DNA of 64,000 nt from JAFGCL01 sp964423835 (GCA_964423835.1 CAYRGJ010000007.1:1-64000), one strand, 5' to 3'; positions 1-8,451 are shown, numbered from the stretch's first letter. Program-made: numbers and translations. Notes: generated by a model from the letters alone, not told the origin.

Positions 1-1
1 T

Positions 2-805
2 ATTACGACCGAGGACTCTAATGCCGGGTGCTACTGTTTATGGGGGAAAGGTCACGTCTGGCACGGCATATTCCGCAAGACTGGCGCCATACGAGTCCGG
101 AGCATCGAAGAGATGGTAGACATGCTGGTGGCGCTGTGGCGAATGAAGCTCCCGTCCGGGACCAATACCTGCCTGGTGGGCAGCGGTGGGGGTCCTTCTG
201 TTCTCGCCACCGACGATTGTGAGAGGGAAGGGCTCATAGCGGTGCCCATGCCGGAAGAGGTCAAGAAGCGCGTGCTGTCGGTTCTGCTGGCCACCGGGTT
301 TCCGCTGGCCGGCAACATGGTGGGCAACCCCATCGACGCTACTGGTCTCGGTGGTCCCATGGTGTCAGCAACCGGGGATGCATCTGAGATACTCCGCTTG
401 CCTTGGGAGACCGAGGTCAAGAAGGGTGATTCGGGCTGGGGTGACCTTACCGCAGCCCTGGACAAATGGCCTGGTCTGAATCTGGTCATCTTCCATTGCC
501 CCGTGGACAACCTTCCCATGCGGATCACCGAAGCGATGGTTGCAGTGCAGATCAGCCGGCTGGCGGCTGCGGTACAGCTTTGTCGTCTTCCAGCGGCCAT
601 GGTCGTCCATCTCACCACAAGTGAGAGGTCGCGCAGCTTGTCATGTCGTGCCAGGCAGGAGTGCGATGCCAGGGGGATACCCCTCTTCAATTCAGTGGGG
701 AGTGCGGCCCTTGCCATTCGGCGGCTCATTGAGTTCGACCGTGATCACCCCGGTGTTCTGGCCCAGGTGCGCAAACGCCATAATCGTGGGGCACCAGCCG
801 CATAG
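2..805 (+). CDS. NDP-forming acyl-CoA synthetase alpha-like protein, C-terminal part (5' end outside window)
   Basis: The frame is open from base 2, so the gene begins upstream of the window. The visible 267 residues match the succinyl-CoA-ligase-like (flavodoxin-fold) half of the ADP/NDP-forming acyl-CoA synthetase alpha family. The segment KTGAIRVRSIEEMVDML corresponds to the region just after the catalytic-His loop in the two full-length paralogues at 34936-37872, and the GSGGGPSVLATDD block matches their GAGGGASVLATDE. The CoA-binding Rossmann domain and the catalytic His lie off the window. No ATP-grasp (beta) partner follows. A CoA-transferase gene starts 71 bp downstream on the same strand, which suggests a CoA-thioester catabolic cluster. 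The substrate cannot be read. Confidence 0.75.
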   Translation: MTTEDSNAGCYCLWGKGHVWHGIFRKTGAIRVRSIEEMVDMLVALWRMKLPSGTNTCLVGSGGGPSVLATDDCEREGLIAVPMPEEVKKRVLSVLLATGFPLAGNMVGNPIDATGLGGPMVSATGDASEILRLPWETEVKKGDSGWGDLTAALDKWPGLNLVIFHCPVDNLPMRITEAMVAVQISRLAAAVQLCRLPAAMVVHLTTSERSRSLSCRARQECDARGIPLFNSVGSAALAIRRLIEFDRDHPGVLAQVRKRHNRGAPAA

Positions 806-836
806 TCTGGGAGCGTGAACATACCGGTAGCATATC

Positions 837-856
837 GGTTGCATGGGGCATGCACC
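837..856. promoter_or_regulatory. Short inverted repeat upstream of CoA-transferase gene
   Basis: TGCATG and CATGCA face each other across GGG, flanked by GGT and ACC, giving a stem with one bulged T. It ends 20 bp before the start codon at 877. Just upstream, GGTAGCAT and GGTTGCAT form a near-perfect direct repeat. No T-tract follows, so it is more likely an operator or an RNA hairpin than a terminator. This reading is speculative. Confidence 0.25.
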
Positions 857-876
857 GTTGACAGGAGGACTCAGCC

Positions 877-2085
877 ATGGAGGCAGCACTCGGTGGGATC
901 AAGGTGATAGATCTAACAGGGATGGGCCCAGCCACCATTTCGGCCATGATGCTGGGGGACATGGGGGCCGAGGTGATCAAGGTAGACCCTCCTCCCGGAG
1001 TCGGATCCGGTGGCCTCGGCCAGGGACTGCCGGCGACTGGCGATGAGTTGGAGCGGCTCAGGATGACCGCACACATGGCCTCGGGCCGAAACAAGAAGAG
1101 CATGATGCTCAATCTCAAAGAGGAGGCTGGCCAAAAGGTATTCCACAGGCTTGCCGAGACTACTGACGTGGTCATCGAAGGTTTTAGACCAGGTGTGATG
1201 GACAGGATGGGCGTGGGCTACCGAAGCCTGTCCAGTATCAATGAGCGCATCATCTTCTGCTCGGTATCGGGCTATGGACAGGATGGACCTTACAGGAACC
1301 TCGCGGGACATGATCCCGACTACTCCGGCATGGGCGGTGTTCTGGGAATAATCGGCGAAGGTGCGGGCGAACCGCCGGTCCTGGCCCAGAACATAATCGC
1401 TGATATGACGGCCGTCTTCAACACCGTCATCGGCATCCTGCTCGCACTACAAGCCCGCCAGCGGACTGGGCGGGGGCAGATGGTCGACATCTCCATGCAC
1501 GACGGCGTTGTCTTCCTTCATGTTGGCATACCTGGATGCTCGGAGTATTTCTACACCAGGGCCATACCCCGGCGTGGTGAGACGATGCTGAGTGGCACGC
1601 AGCCGTCAGCATCTGTCTACCGCACCAGGGATGACAAGTACATCACGGTTTGCCCGATTGAGGTTCGCTTCTGGATGAACCTCTGCCGGGCCCTGAATCG
1701 AGAGGACCTGATACCGCACCAGCATGCCACGACTCCAAAGAAGGAAGAGGTTCTGCAGGAGCTGAGGTCTACATTCCGCACCCGGACCAGGGACGAATGG
1801 TTTGAGATACTCAGCCGGGCTGACGTCCCCACCGGGAAGGTGTTGGACGTGGACGAGGTGTTTCAAGACCCTCACGTGCTGCACCGCAACATGGTTCTCG
1901 AGCTGGACGACCCCCAAGTGGGGAAGGTGAAGCAGATCGGGTTTCCGATCAAGCTGTCAGAGACGCCCGGAATAGTGCGAACCATGGCCGCGCCCCCAGG
2001 CCACGATACCCGTCAGATCCTGTCAGAGTTGGGATACGGACCTGATGATGTCGATGCACTGCTGCAGGCAGGGGTAGTGAGGTAG
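877..2085 (+). CDS. CaiB/BaiF family (class III) CoA-transferase
   Basis: This 402-residue protein has the full length of class III CoA-transferases, which move CoA between organic acids. The N-terminus (GIKVIDLTGMGPATISAMML, then DMGAEVIKVD) is the family's nucleotide-binding opening. The ASGRNKKSMMLNLK block and a GRGQMVDISM block follow. The catalytic aspartate (Asp169 in formyl-CoA transferase) appears to be kept as the D of NIIADMTAV, near residue 174. The ATG is preceded by AGGAGG at a good distance. It follows a CoA-ligase-like gene, so the two may act on the same acid. By eye its base composition is somewhat more A/T-rich than the genes from 2.1 to 26 kb. The substrate is unknown. Confidence 0.9.
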   Translation: MEAALGGIKVIDLTGMGPATISAMMLGDMGAEVIKVDPPPGVGSGGLGQGLPATGDELERLRMTAHMASGRNKKSMMLNLKEEAGQKVFHRLAETTDVVIEGFRPGVMDRMGVGYRSLSSINERIIFCSVSGYGQDGPYRNLAGHDPDYSGMGGVLGIIGEGAGEPPVLAQNIIADMTAVFNTVIGILLALQARQRTGRGQMVDISMHDGVVFLHVGIPGCSEYFYTRAIPRRGETMLSGTQPSASVYRTRDDKYITVCPIEVRFWMNLCRALNREDLIPHQHATTPKKEEVLQELRSTFRTRTRDEWFEILSRADVPTGKVLDVDEVFQDPHVLHRNMVLELDDPQVGKVKQIGFPIKLSETPGIVRTMAAPPGHDTRQILSELGYGPDDVDALLQAGVVR

Positions 2086-2106
2086 GAGCAGGCGATTAGC
2101 GGCTGC

Positions 2107-3156
2107 TCAGATCCGGGCGTTCAGCGCCCTGATGGCCGTCTCCGCCTCGGCCACGATGCGGTCCACCAGCTCCTGAACTGACGGGATATCGTCGATGCGC
2201 CCGCAGACCTGGCCTGCGGGCATCACCCCCATGTCAGGGTCCCCTTCCAGCATGGCCTTCCTGATGCGGATGCCCCCCGCCGCGAGGTGGCCCAGCGCGG
2301 CGACGGAGGCCTGGTACTGCCGCCTCATGCTCCAGCCGCCAGCCAGGAACCTCCACCAGGAGACCCCCAGCATCCTGCGGGTCTCCAAGGCCGCCGAGAC
2401 CGTCTCCTTCCAGGACGGCTTCCGGCCCTGCCGATCGAGCATCCGGGTGAAGCGATTCTCTATCACCCGCAGCTGGGTGCCGGTGATGCTTGGGGTGACC
2501 ACCGTGCTGTCCTCAGCGGCCTCCAGGTAGCGCTTCTTGACGGCGTCTGGCAGCGGGCTCTCCCTGGTCACGGCGAAACGGGTCCCCATGGCGATGCCTT
2601 CGGCCCCCAGGGCCATCGCGGCCGCCAGCCCGCGGCCGTCGCAAAGGCCGCCGGCGGCCACCACCGGGACTCGCACCGCGCCGGCTACCAGCGGCAGGAG
2701 GACCATGGTGGACACCTCTCCCACGTGGCCTCCGGCCTCGGACCCCTGGACCATCACCGCATGAGCCCCGTCGGCCTCCGCCCTGCGGGCGTGCTTCACG
2801 GAGCCGATCATGGCCATGACCTTGATGTCCTGTTCCCTGGCGGCGTCGATGATCCACCTCGGGTTGCCCCGTGAGTGGCAGATCAGGGGGACCTTGAGCC
2901 CGATCAGGATCTCGGCCTGCTCCTCGAAACCGGGGCTGCCGAAGATGAGGTTGGCGCCGAAGGGGCGGGCAGTGAGCGCCCGCACAGTCTCGATGTCGCG
3001 GCGCAGATCATCCGGCGCCAGGCGCCCCGACGCCAGTATGCCGAAACCCCCGGCATTGGACACCGCGGCTACCATCTCCGGCGTGCCGACGTAGTTGGCC
3101 GGCGCCAGGATGACGGGATGCCTGACGCCGAGCAGCTCGGTTATCCTGGTCTTCAT
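2107..3156 (-). CDS. Nitronate monooxygenase / 2-nitropropane dioxygenase-like FMN protein
   Basis: The 349-residue protein is a TIM-barrel FMN flavoprotein of the NMO/NPD family. It opens with RITELLGVRHPVILAPANYV, and the GGFGILASGRL block is typical of the family's N-terminus. The family's catalytic His is present in VQGSEAGGHVG (near residue 144), followed by the FMN-phosphate motif region VPVVAAGGLCDGRGLAAAM. Family members oxidise nitronates, but many homologues in anaerobes are FMN-dependent enoyl reductases or have unknown roles, and an oxygen-dependent role is doubtful here. It converges on the preceding CoA-transferase with about 20 bp between them. A second member of the family lies at 58364-59488. 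Confidence 0.88.
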   Translation of the reverse strand: MKTRITELLGVRHPVILAPANYVGTPEMVAAVSNAGGFGILASGRLAPDDLRRDIETVRALTARPFGANLIFGSPGFEEQAEILIGLKVPLICHSRGNPRWIIDAAREQDIKVMAMIGSVKHARRAEADGAHAVMVQGSEAGGHVGEVSTMVLLPLVAGAVRVPVVAAGGLCDGRGLAAAMALGAEGIAMGTRFAVTRESPLPDAVKKRYLEAAEDSTVVTPSITGTQLRVIENRFTRMLDRQGRKPSWKETVSAALETRRMLGVSWWRFLAGGWSMRRQYQASVAALGHLAAGGIRIRKAMLEGDPDMGVMPAGQVCGRIDDIPSVQELVDRIVAEAETAIRALNARI

Positions 3157-3268
3157 GCGGTCAGGGCCATACTACATCAAGGGGCTCGGCGCCTCAAGCG
3201 TGGCGTGGTCGCGCCGCTCCGGCCGCGCCCGCTCTTGAGAGGTTCACCCGGGGCAAGATGGACTTTGC

Positions 3269-3296
3269 TTGACGGAGCATGGTATAGGTCTATAAT
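3269..3296 (+). promoter_or_regulatory. Sigma-70-type promoter of rsmD-coaD-ferredoxin operon
   Basis: TTGACG (3269-3274) and a perfect TATAAT (3291-3296) are separated by 16 bp. Transcription should start near 3303. This makes the upstream ATG at 3299 an unlikely start and favours the rsmD ATG at 3311, with a leader of only about 8 nt. Confidence 0.75.
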
Positions 3297-3310
3297 TTAT
3301 GCTTGGGGAC

Positions 3311-3862
3311 ATGAGGATCATAGCAGGGGAGGGGAAGGGGCGGCGGCTACGGTCGCCCAGGACTTCGGTGAGGCCCACGACCGCCCTGGTGCGGGGAGCG
3401 ATATTCTCCATCCTCAGCCCCAGGCTGAATCAGGAATGGGAGGCACTCGACCTGTATGCGGGCACCGGGGCCCTGGGCATAGAGGCCCTCAGCCGCGGCG
3501 CCGCCTGGGCAGACTTCGTGGAACAGAATCGCAAGTGCTGTGATGCCATCCGGCAGAACCTTGAGGCCGCCGGCTTCTTGTCACGGTCCAGGGTGTACTG
3601 CCTGAGCGTGGACAGGGCCCTGGCCGTGCTGGACCGGGTCTATGACGTGGTGCTCCTGGACCCCCCCTACGATGATCCGTCTCTTCCGCGCACGCTCGAT
3701 TCCATTCTTGGCTCGCAGCTTGTCGGTCCGAAGTCAACTGTTGTCGTCCAGAGCTCAACGCGCCAACAGCTTCCTGCGGACTCCCACAAGTTCCATCTGG
3801 AGAAGAACCGGCGCTACGGTGACACCAGCATCTCATTTTATCGACAGGAGGCCAGCAGTTGA
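3311..3862 (+). CDS. rsmD: 16S rRNA (guanine(966)-N2)-methyltransferase RsmD
   Basis: This S-adenosylmethionine-dependent methyltransferase modifies G966 of 16S rRNA. The start at 3311 gives the family's usual opening MRIIAGEGKGRRL and agrees with the promoter position. The SAM-binding motif LDLYAGTGALGIEALSRGA and the catalytic NPPY-type motif, here LLDPPYDDP (near residue 116), are clear. At 183 residues it has the normal length. Its stop overlaps the coaD start by 4 nt (TTGA). The rsmD-coaD pair is common in bacteria. Confidence 0.93.
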   Translation: MRIIAGEGKGRRLRSPRTSVRPTTALVRGAIFSILSPRLNQEWEALDLYAGTGALGIEALSRGAAWADFVEQNRKCCDAIRQNLEAAGFLSRSRVYCLSVDRALAVLDRVYDVVLLDPPYDDPSLPRTLDSILGSQLVGPKSTVVVQSSTRQQLPADSHKFHLEKNRRYGDTSISFYRQEASS

Positions 3863-4383
3863 GGACAGCGCTTTACCCGGGCAGCTTCGATCCGGTGACC
3901 AAAGGACATGTGGATGTGGCCACGAGGGCGGCGGCCCTTTTCGACCGGCTGATAGTGGGCGTGTTCGATGTTCCCCCCAAGCACCTGCTATTCACCACTG
4001 ACGAGAGGGTGGCGCTGATGAAAACGGCCCTGGCCGGGGTCCGGAACGTGACCGTACAGTCCTACAACTGCCTCACCATAGAGTTTGCCAAGCAGATAGG
4101 CGCCAACTCGATCGTCAGGGGGCTGCGGATGGGCTCGGACTTCGAGCGCGAGTTCGACATGGCGCTGATGAATCGGAAGCTGGCTCCGGATATCGACACC
4201 ATCTGCCTCATGTCCAGCGCCGAGTTTCAGTTCATCAGCTCCAGCCTGCTGAAGGAAGCAGCGCAGGGCGGAGGAGACATCAGGGTCTTCGTGCCCGAAA
4301 GCTCCGCGGTGGCCCTGATGAAGAAGCTCTACATTCCGTCGGACAAGCCGGCGAAGGTTTCGTCCAAGCGCAAGAGAAGATAG
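3859..4383 (+). CDS. coaD: Pantetheine-phosphate adenylyltransferase (CoA biosynthesis)
   Basis: CoaD transfers AMP from ATP to 4'-phosphopantetheine to give dephospho-CoA. The nucleotidyltransferase motif is at the N-terminus (ALYPGSFDPVTKGH, with TKGH as the HxGH-type signature). Further motifs are SIVRGLRMGSDFEREF and the C-terminal FQFISSSLLKE. The start codon is TTG at 3859, inside the rsmD stop, so translation is coupled to rsmD. The usual SSSxVKE motif reads SSSLLKE. The 174-residue length is slightly above the family's usual 160, owing to a basic Lys/Arg tail. Confidence 0.95.
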   Translation: MRTALYPGSFDPVTKGHVDVATRAAALFDRLIVGVFDVPPKHLLFTTDERVALMKTALAGVRNVTVQSYNCLTIEFAKQIGANSIVRGLRMGSDFEREFDMALMNRKLAPDIDTICLMSSAEFQFISSSLLKEAAQGGGDIRVFVPESSAVALMKKLYIPSDKPAKVSSKRKRR

Positions 4384-4397
4384 AAGGAGGGTTGCTC

Positions 4398-4661
4398 ATG
4401 GCGTACAAGATCACCGAGGAATGCATCAGCTGCGGCGCGTGCGAGGTCGACTGCAAGAACAATGCCATCAAGGCGGGAGACACCATATACGCCATCGATC
4501 CCGAGAAATGCACCGAATGCGTCGGCTGGTACACCACCCAGAAGTGCGTGGAGCAGTGCCCGGTCGACTGCTGCGTGCCCGACCCGGCGCACAAGGAGAC
4601 CAAGGAACAGCTCCTGGAGAAGTGGAAGCAGCAGAACCCGGGCAAGACCCCGGTGGTCTAG
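4398..4661 (+). CDS. Ferredoxin, 2[4Fe-4S], YfhL type
   Basis: This 87-residue electron carrier has two cluster motifs. The first is CISCGACEVDC (near residues 8-18). The second, beginning CTEC, carries an insert of the YfhL type (VGWYTTQKC) before CVEQCPVDC. The ATG at 4398 lies 7 nt after AAGGAGG; a TTG at 4392 is also in frame but too close to that site. It is the last gene of the rsmD-coaD operon, 14 bp after coaD, and a strong terminator follows. Confidence 0.92.
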   Translation: MAYKITEECISCGACEVDCKNNAIKAGDTIYAIDPEKCTECVGWYTTQKCVEQCPVDCCVPDPAHKETKEQLLEKWKQQNPGKTPVV

Positions 4662-4697
4662 CGGCCCGGTCCCTATCGAAAAGGGCTCTTCAGACTG

Positions 4698-4730
4698 GAA
4701 ATCCCCCTTTCGAGGGGGATTTCTGTTTTC
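4698..4730 (+). terminator. Rho-independent terminator after the ferredoxin gene
   Basis: GAAATCCCCCT and AGGGGGATTTC form a perfect 11-bp stem closed by a TTCG (UUCG) tetraloop, followed by TGTTTTC. The T-tract lies only on the + side, so it ends the rightward operon. The converging cvpA gene ends about 25 bp downstream. Confidence 0.92.
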
Positions 4731-4755
4731 CCGCGCGGCGTCCACCCGGCTGGCG

Positions 4756-5262
4756 CTAGGAGAACAGCCTGACCACCGCGTCGAACCGTTCTGGCAGGAG
4801 CCCCAGCAGGAAGCGGAACTCGTCTATCAGGAAGCTGGCCAGGGCCGAGTTGCCGATGGCGTTGCCCACGCTGGTGGCCTCGGGCTCATTCGCCGCCCAC
4901 TTGCCAATGGCGATGAAGATGGCCGCGGTCAGCAGTGCACCAACGCACAGGCCCAGCACCGCGCCGCCGAAGGAATCCACCCAGCCCAGCATGACCATCT
5001 TCAGCAGCCCCTTGACGATGATGGCCAGGATGTGGAAGACCACCATGACCACTATCACGATGAGGGCGAACGAGACTATGTGCGCCCAGAGGGCCCCGCT
5101 GGAAGAGAGCTTCTCGGCCAGCGAATCGGACGCCACGCCGGCGATGGCCACGCCGGCCACCAGCCCCAGCAAGCCGAAGATCGAGGCAATGAGCCCCTGC
5201 TTGTAGCCGGCGACGGCGCCGATTATCGCTACGGCGATGATGACGATGTCAACCCAGCTCAC
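4756..5262 (-). CDS. CvpA family membrane protein
   Basis: This 168-residue protein has four hydrophobic segments. It opens with SWVDIVIIAVAIIGAVAGY followed by KQGLIASIFGLLGLVAG, the CvpA/colicin V production family signature. The GTG at 5262 is preceded by GGGAGG and gives the normal N-terminus; an upstream in-frame ATG (5316) would add about 18 non-family residues. The protein is expected in the cytoplasmic membrane. It is the last gene of the leftward yggS-proC-yggT-cvpA group, separated from yggT by 99 bp. The cellular role of the family is poorly defined. Confidence 0.85.
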   Translation of the reverse strand: MSWVDIVIIAVAIIGAVAGYKQGLIASIFGLLGLVAGVAIAGVASDSLAEKLSSSGALWAHIVSFALIVIVVMVVFHILAIIVKGLLKMVMLGWVDSFGGAVLGLCVGALLTAAIFIAIGKWAANEPEATSVGNAIGNSALASFLIDEFRFLLGLLPERFDAVVRLFS

Positions 5263-5361
5263 TGCCTGCCTCCCTTCGTCCTGCTGCGGCCAGGGCACCC
5301 AGTATGTTACCCGCACAGAGGCGGCCGGTCAAATCCCAAGATCCGCCGCCGCCGCGGCACG

Positions 5362-5616
5362 TCAGCCTGAGTAAGGCCGCAGGGCGATGGTGATTATGGT
5401 CAACAGGATGAGGGCCACCCAGGGAGAGAAGTCGATCATCTGGAACCGCGGTATGATACGCCGCAGCGGGGCCAGAATGGGCTCCGTGATGGCGTGTATC
5501 ATGCTCACAAAGAAGTTGTTGGGGTCCACCGGGAACCAGGACATCAGGGAACGGATGATGATGGCCGCGATCAGGACGTAGCACAGGATGATGATGCCCC
5601 GGACCACGTACTCCAT
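5362..5616 (-). CDS. YggT family membrane protein
   Basis: This 84-residue protein has two membrane segments. The family motif SLMSWFPVDPNNFFV lies near residue 23, followed by ITEPILAPLRRIIP and a C-terminal hydrophobic helix. YggT proteins are often found beside proC and yggS, as here, and are linked to membrane or division-site functions in some bacteria. Its ATG is 3 nt after the proC stop, so it is in the same operon. Confidence 0.9.
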   Translation of the reverse strand: MEYVVRGIIILCYVLIAAIIIRSLMSWFPVDPNNFFVSMIHAITEPILAPLRRIIPRFQMIDFSPWVALILLTIITIALRPYSG

Positions 5617-5619
5617 TGA

Positions 5620-6423
5620 CTAGTCGCCTCTCAGCGCCTTCGCCCTCTCGTAGCCGGCGATGATGGCCCGGGCCAACAGGGCCCGCAGCCGGCCTTCCTC
5701 CAGCTCATGCAGTCCCTCGGCGGTCGTGCCCCCGGGCGAGGTGACCATGTTGCGCAGCTCTGCCGGGTGCCGGCCCGATTTCTGCGCCAGGTGGACCGAC
5801 CCGGATATGGTCTCCATGACCAGCTCCTGGGCCATGTCCCGCGGCAGCCCGATGCGCACCGCGGCATCCACGAAAGACTCGATGATCAGGAAGACATAGC
5901 CCGGCCCGCTGCCGCTGACGGCCGTGGCCATGTCTATGTACTTCTCGTCGGAGACGAAGGTCTGCCGGCCCATGGCGCCCAGTATGGCCCGGGCCCTCTC
6001 TCTGTCGGCGTCCGCCGCTTCAGGCGTGGCGGTCCACACGGTGACCCCTTCGCCGATCTGGGCCGGCGTGTTGGGCATGGCCCGCACCACGGCCGCGCGA
6101 TCGAGCCCCTGGCGCAGCCTGGAGAGGCTGATGCCGGCGGCTATGGAGATCACTGTCTGGTCCGGCCTGGTCTGGCCCTTGAGGTCGGCCAGCGCATCCG
6201 GCATGACATTGGGCTTCACGGCCAGGACGACCACATCGGCTTCGTCCACCGCCTTGCGGTTGATGGAGGTGGCGGCTACCCCATACTGCTTCTTGAGGTA
6301 GGTCCGCCGCGCCTCGGAAACATCGGAGACAGTGATGCCGCCGGGCCCGGCCACGTCCCTGTCGATCAGGCAGCGTATCATGGCCTCGCCCATGTTCCCG
6401 CCGCCGACAAAGGCAATCCTCAC
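5620..6423 (-). CDS. proC: Pyrroline-5-carboxylate reductase (proline biosynthesis)
   Basis: ProC reduces 1-pyrroline-5-carboxylate to proline with NAD(P)H. The Rossmann motif is at the N-terminus (RIAFVGGGNMGEAMI). The family's VVLAVKPNVM and RAMPNTPAQIGEGV blocks follow, as does the C-terminal signature (VTSPGGTTAEGLHELEEG). The length of 267 residues is normal. It starts 4 bp after yggS and is followed 3 nt later by yggT. The matching proA gene is about 4 kb away at 10324-11598; proB is not in the window. Confidence 0.95.
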   Translation of the reverse strand: MRIAFVGGGNMGEAMIRCLIDRDVAGPGGITVSDVSEARRTYLKKQYGVAATSINRKAVDEADVVVLAVKPNVMPDALADLKGQTRPDQTVISIAAGISLSRLRQGLDRAAVVRAMPNTPAQIGEGVTVWTATPEAADADRERARAILGAMGRQTFVSDEKYIDMATAVSGSGPGYVFLIIESFVDAAVRIGLPRDMAQELVMETISGSVHLAQKSGRHPAELRNMVTSPGGTTAEGLHELEEGRLRALLARAIIAGYERAKALRGD

Positions 6424-6427
6424 GGCG

Positions 6428-7129
6428 CTACTCCTCCTTCCGGCCGAAGATGGCGCGGCCGATCCTCACCAGGGTGGCCCCTTCCTCTATGGCCACCTCG
6501 AAGTCATCGCTCATGCCCATGGAGAGGTGCTCCAGCCCCAGCGCGTCCCGCATGAGCCGCAGCTGCCGGAACACCGGCCGGACCTGCTCCGGGTCATCGG
6601 TGTACGGGGCAATGGTCATCAGCCCCCTGATCCGGACACGTGGCAGGCGGGCCACGCTCTCCAGGGCGGGGATGGTGTCCGGGACCGAGAAGCCGTGCTT
6701 GCTGGCCTCGCCCGCGACGTTGACCTGGATGAGCACCGCAACGTCCGCCGCCGCGTGCTGGCTTATGGCCTCGGCCACCTTCAGCGAGTCCACGCTGTGA
6801 ATCAGGTTGAAGAGCGCGGCCGCGGGCCGGGCCTTGTTGGTCTGCAGGTGGCCCACCAGGTGCCAGGAGGAACCGGGGCAGAGGGGCAGGAGGGAGGGTA
6901 TCTTCTCGCTGGCTTCCTGGACCCGGCTTTCGCCGAAATGGCGCAGGCCGGCGGCGAAGGCCTCCTGGATGGCTGGCGGGCCAACCATCTTGGTCACGGC
7001 CACCAGGGTCACCTCCGACGGCCGGCGGCCGGCCCTGGCGGCGGCCGCCTCCATGCGCTTCCGAATGGCGTCGACGTTTCGCTTTATCGATGTGGCGCCA
7101 TTGCCCGGCGCCGCCATGTCCCTGGCCAT
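6428..7129 (-). CDS. YggS/PROSC family pyridoxal-phosphate homeostasis protein
   Basis: This 233-residue PLP-binding protein has an alanine-racemase-like TIM-barrel fold. The PLP lysine is in TLVAVTKMVGP (near residue 47). FGESRVQEASEKI matches the family's FGENRVQE with N replaced by S. The SMGMSDDFEVAIEEG and VRIGRAIFG motifs close the protein. The family maintains PLP balance and has no known catalytic activity. It heads the leftward yggS-proC-yggT-cvpA group. A minus-strand TATACT at 7139-7144 lies only 9 nt before the ATG, suggesting an almost leaderless mRNA. Confidence 0.93.
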   Translation of the reverse strand: MARDMAAPGNGATSIKRNVDAIRKRMEAAAARAGRRPSEVTLVAVTKMVGPPAIQEAFAAGLRHFGESRVQEASEKIPSLLPLCPGSSWHLVGHLQTNKARPAAALFNLIHSVDSLKVAEAISQHAAADVAVLIQVNVAGEASKHGFSVPDTIPALESVARLPRVRIRGLMTIAPYTDDPEQVRPVFRQLRLMRDALGLEHLSMGMSDDFEVAIEEGATLVRIGRAIFGRKEE

Positions 7130-7220
7130 GTGGCATACAGTATAGCGTGGTTGTCACCAAACCTGAAGAGGCCATGGCGCCCCCGCCTCCGAATGCGATG
7201 CGCTGGCGATACCACTGTGG

Positions 7221-7249
7221 TTGTCACCCGGCCCTGGTGGCCCTATACT
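7221..7249 (+). promoter_or_regulatory. Promoter of the HAD hydrolase gene
   Basis: TTGTCA (7221-7226) and TATACT (7244-7249) are 17 bp apart, with predicted initiation near 7256 and the ATG at 7273. The -35 lies inside a 12-bp sequence, GTGGTTGTCACC, that also occurs 70 bp upstream (7148-7159). Confidence 0.65.
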
Positions 7250-7272
7250 TCAGGAAGCGTGCGGCGGCTGCC

Positions 7273-7902
7273 ATGAGAATCGACGCGGTGATCTTCGATT
7301 TCGGCGGGGTGTTCATAGAGTCACCCTACCCGATGTTGGACTCGATAGGCGCCGGGATGGGCCTGAAGCCGGGTGATCTGTCGGACATCATCTTCGGCTC
7401 CCTGTTCGAGGATAGCGATCACCCGTACCATCGCCTGGAGCGCGGCCAGATAAGCCTGCTGGAGGCCCGCGACCAGATCCTGGAGCGGGGCCGGGCCCTC
7501 TATGGCGTGGACGTGGACATCTTCGAGGCCTTTGCCAGCATGCCGCCGGATGTCCGCCAGCCGATGGTGGCCCGGGTGAGAAAGCTCAAGCGGGATGGCT
7601 ACCCGACGGCCATCATCACCAACAACATCCGGGAGTACGCGGACATGTGGCGGGCGATGCTCCCCGTGGAGGAGCTCTTCGACCTGGTGGTGGACTCCAG
7701 CTTCGAAGGAATACGAAAGCCGAACCCCGCCATATTCCGGCTGGCGCTGCAGCGCCTGGGCGGGCTGGCGCCGGAGCACACCGTCTTCCTGGACGATTGT
7801 GAGGGCAACGTCAGGGGGGCCGCGTCCGTGGGGATGCGGACCATACACGTACGGGACAACATAATGGAGGCCATCGCCGAGCTCGACGCGCTGCTGGGGT
7901 GA
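7273..7902 (+). CDS. HAD family hydrolase (subfamily IA)
   Basis: This 209-residue phosphatase-like protein has motif I as VIFDFGGVF (nucleophile Asp near residue 7; the second acidic position is Gly, as in many DFGGV-type members). Motif II is AIITNN (near residue 113), the conserved Lys is in GIRKPNPAIF, and motif IV is FLDDCEGNV. The ATG at 7273 gives the standard opening RIDAVIFDFGG; upstream in-frame codons precede the predicted transcription start. It is divergent from yggS. The substrate cannot be predicted. Confidence 0.9.
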   Translation: MRIDAVIFDFGGVFIESPYPMLDSIGAGMGLKPGDLSDIIFGSLFEDSDHPYHRLERGQISLLEARDQILERGRALYGVDVDIFEAFASMPPDVRQPMVARVRKLKRDGYPTAIITNNIREYADMWRAMLPVEELFDLVVDSSFEGIRKPNPAIFRLALQRLGGLAPEHTVFLDDCEGNVRGAASVGMRTIHVRDNIMEAIAELDALLG

Positions 7903-7985
7903 GGCGCGCGCGAGGCGGGCACGCCCCGGCCTCTGCGCGGTCCGGCTGGTCCACATACGGGTGAGACGGCCGGGGAGCGGAAGAC

Positions 7986-8447
7986 ATGGAGATCGCGCCG
8001 ATAGGTGTCATTCACTCCCCCTTCCAGAGCAAGGAGGGGTGCCCCATCCAGCCGCTCTATGCCGTGGAAGCCGAAGGCCGGGTGGAGGTCTTCCAGCAGT
8101 ACGCCGAGGGACTGAAGGACATCGAGGGCTTCACCCACATCTACCTGCTGTACTTCTTCGACCGGAGCGGCGAGGTCCAGCTGGTCCGCCCCACCTTCCT
8201 GGATGATCAGCCGCATGGCGTCTTTGCTTCCCGGCACCCCTGCCGGCCCAGCGGCATCGGCCTGTCCATCGTGTCCCTGGTGAGGAGAGAGGGCAATGTC
8301 CTGCTGGTGCGGGGCGTCGATGTGCTCGACGGCACACCCCTGCTGGACATAAAGCCGTACATACATCGCTTCGACGCCATTGAGGGGGCCTCCAACGGCT
8401 GGGTCCAGGACAGGGAGTGGCGGCCCAAGCCGGAAGGAGCGGAGTAA
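7986..8447 (+). CDS. trmO: tRNA (t6A37-N6)-methyltransferase TrmO/TsaA family
   Basis: The 153-residue protein opens with the family signature IGVIHSPF and has the SRHPCRPSGIGLSIVSLV block, where SxxPxRPNxIGLS is typical. The DVLDGTPLLDIKPYI motif is the family's clearest mark. TrmO proteins add a methyl group to N6-threonylcarbamoyladenosine at tRNA position 37 using SAM. GGGGAGCGGAAG lies just before the ATG. A TPR protein gene follows 4 bp later, so the two may be co-transcribed. Confidence 0.9.
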   Translation: MEIAPIGVIHSPFQSKEGCPIQPLYAVEAEGRVEVFQQYAEGLKDIEGFTHIYLLYFFDRSGEVQLVRPTFLDDQPHGVFASRHPCRPSGIGLSIVSLVRREGNVLLVRGVDVLDGTPLLDIKPYIHRFDAIEGASNGWVQDREWRPKPEGAE

Positions 8448-8451
8448 CGCC

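Noticed and set aside
2107..3156. Assigning an aerobic nitronate detoxification role
   Set aside because: The rest of the window points to an anaerobe with oxygen-sensitive CODH/ACS, so only the FMN family is claimed.
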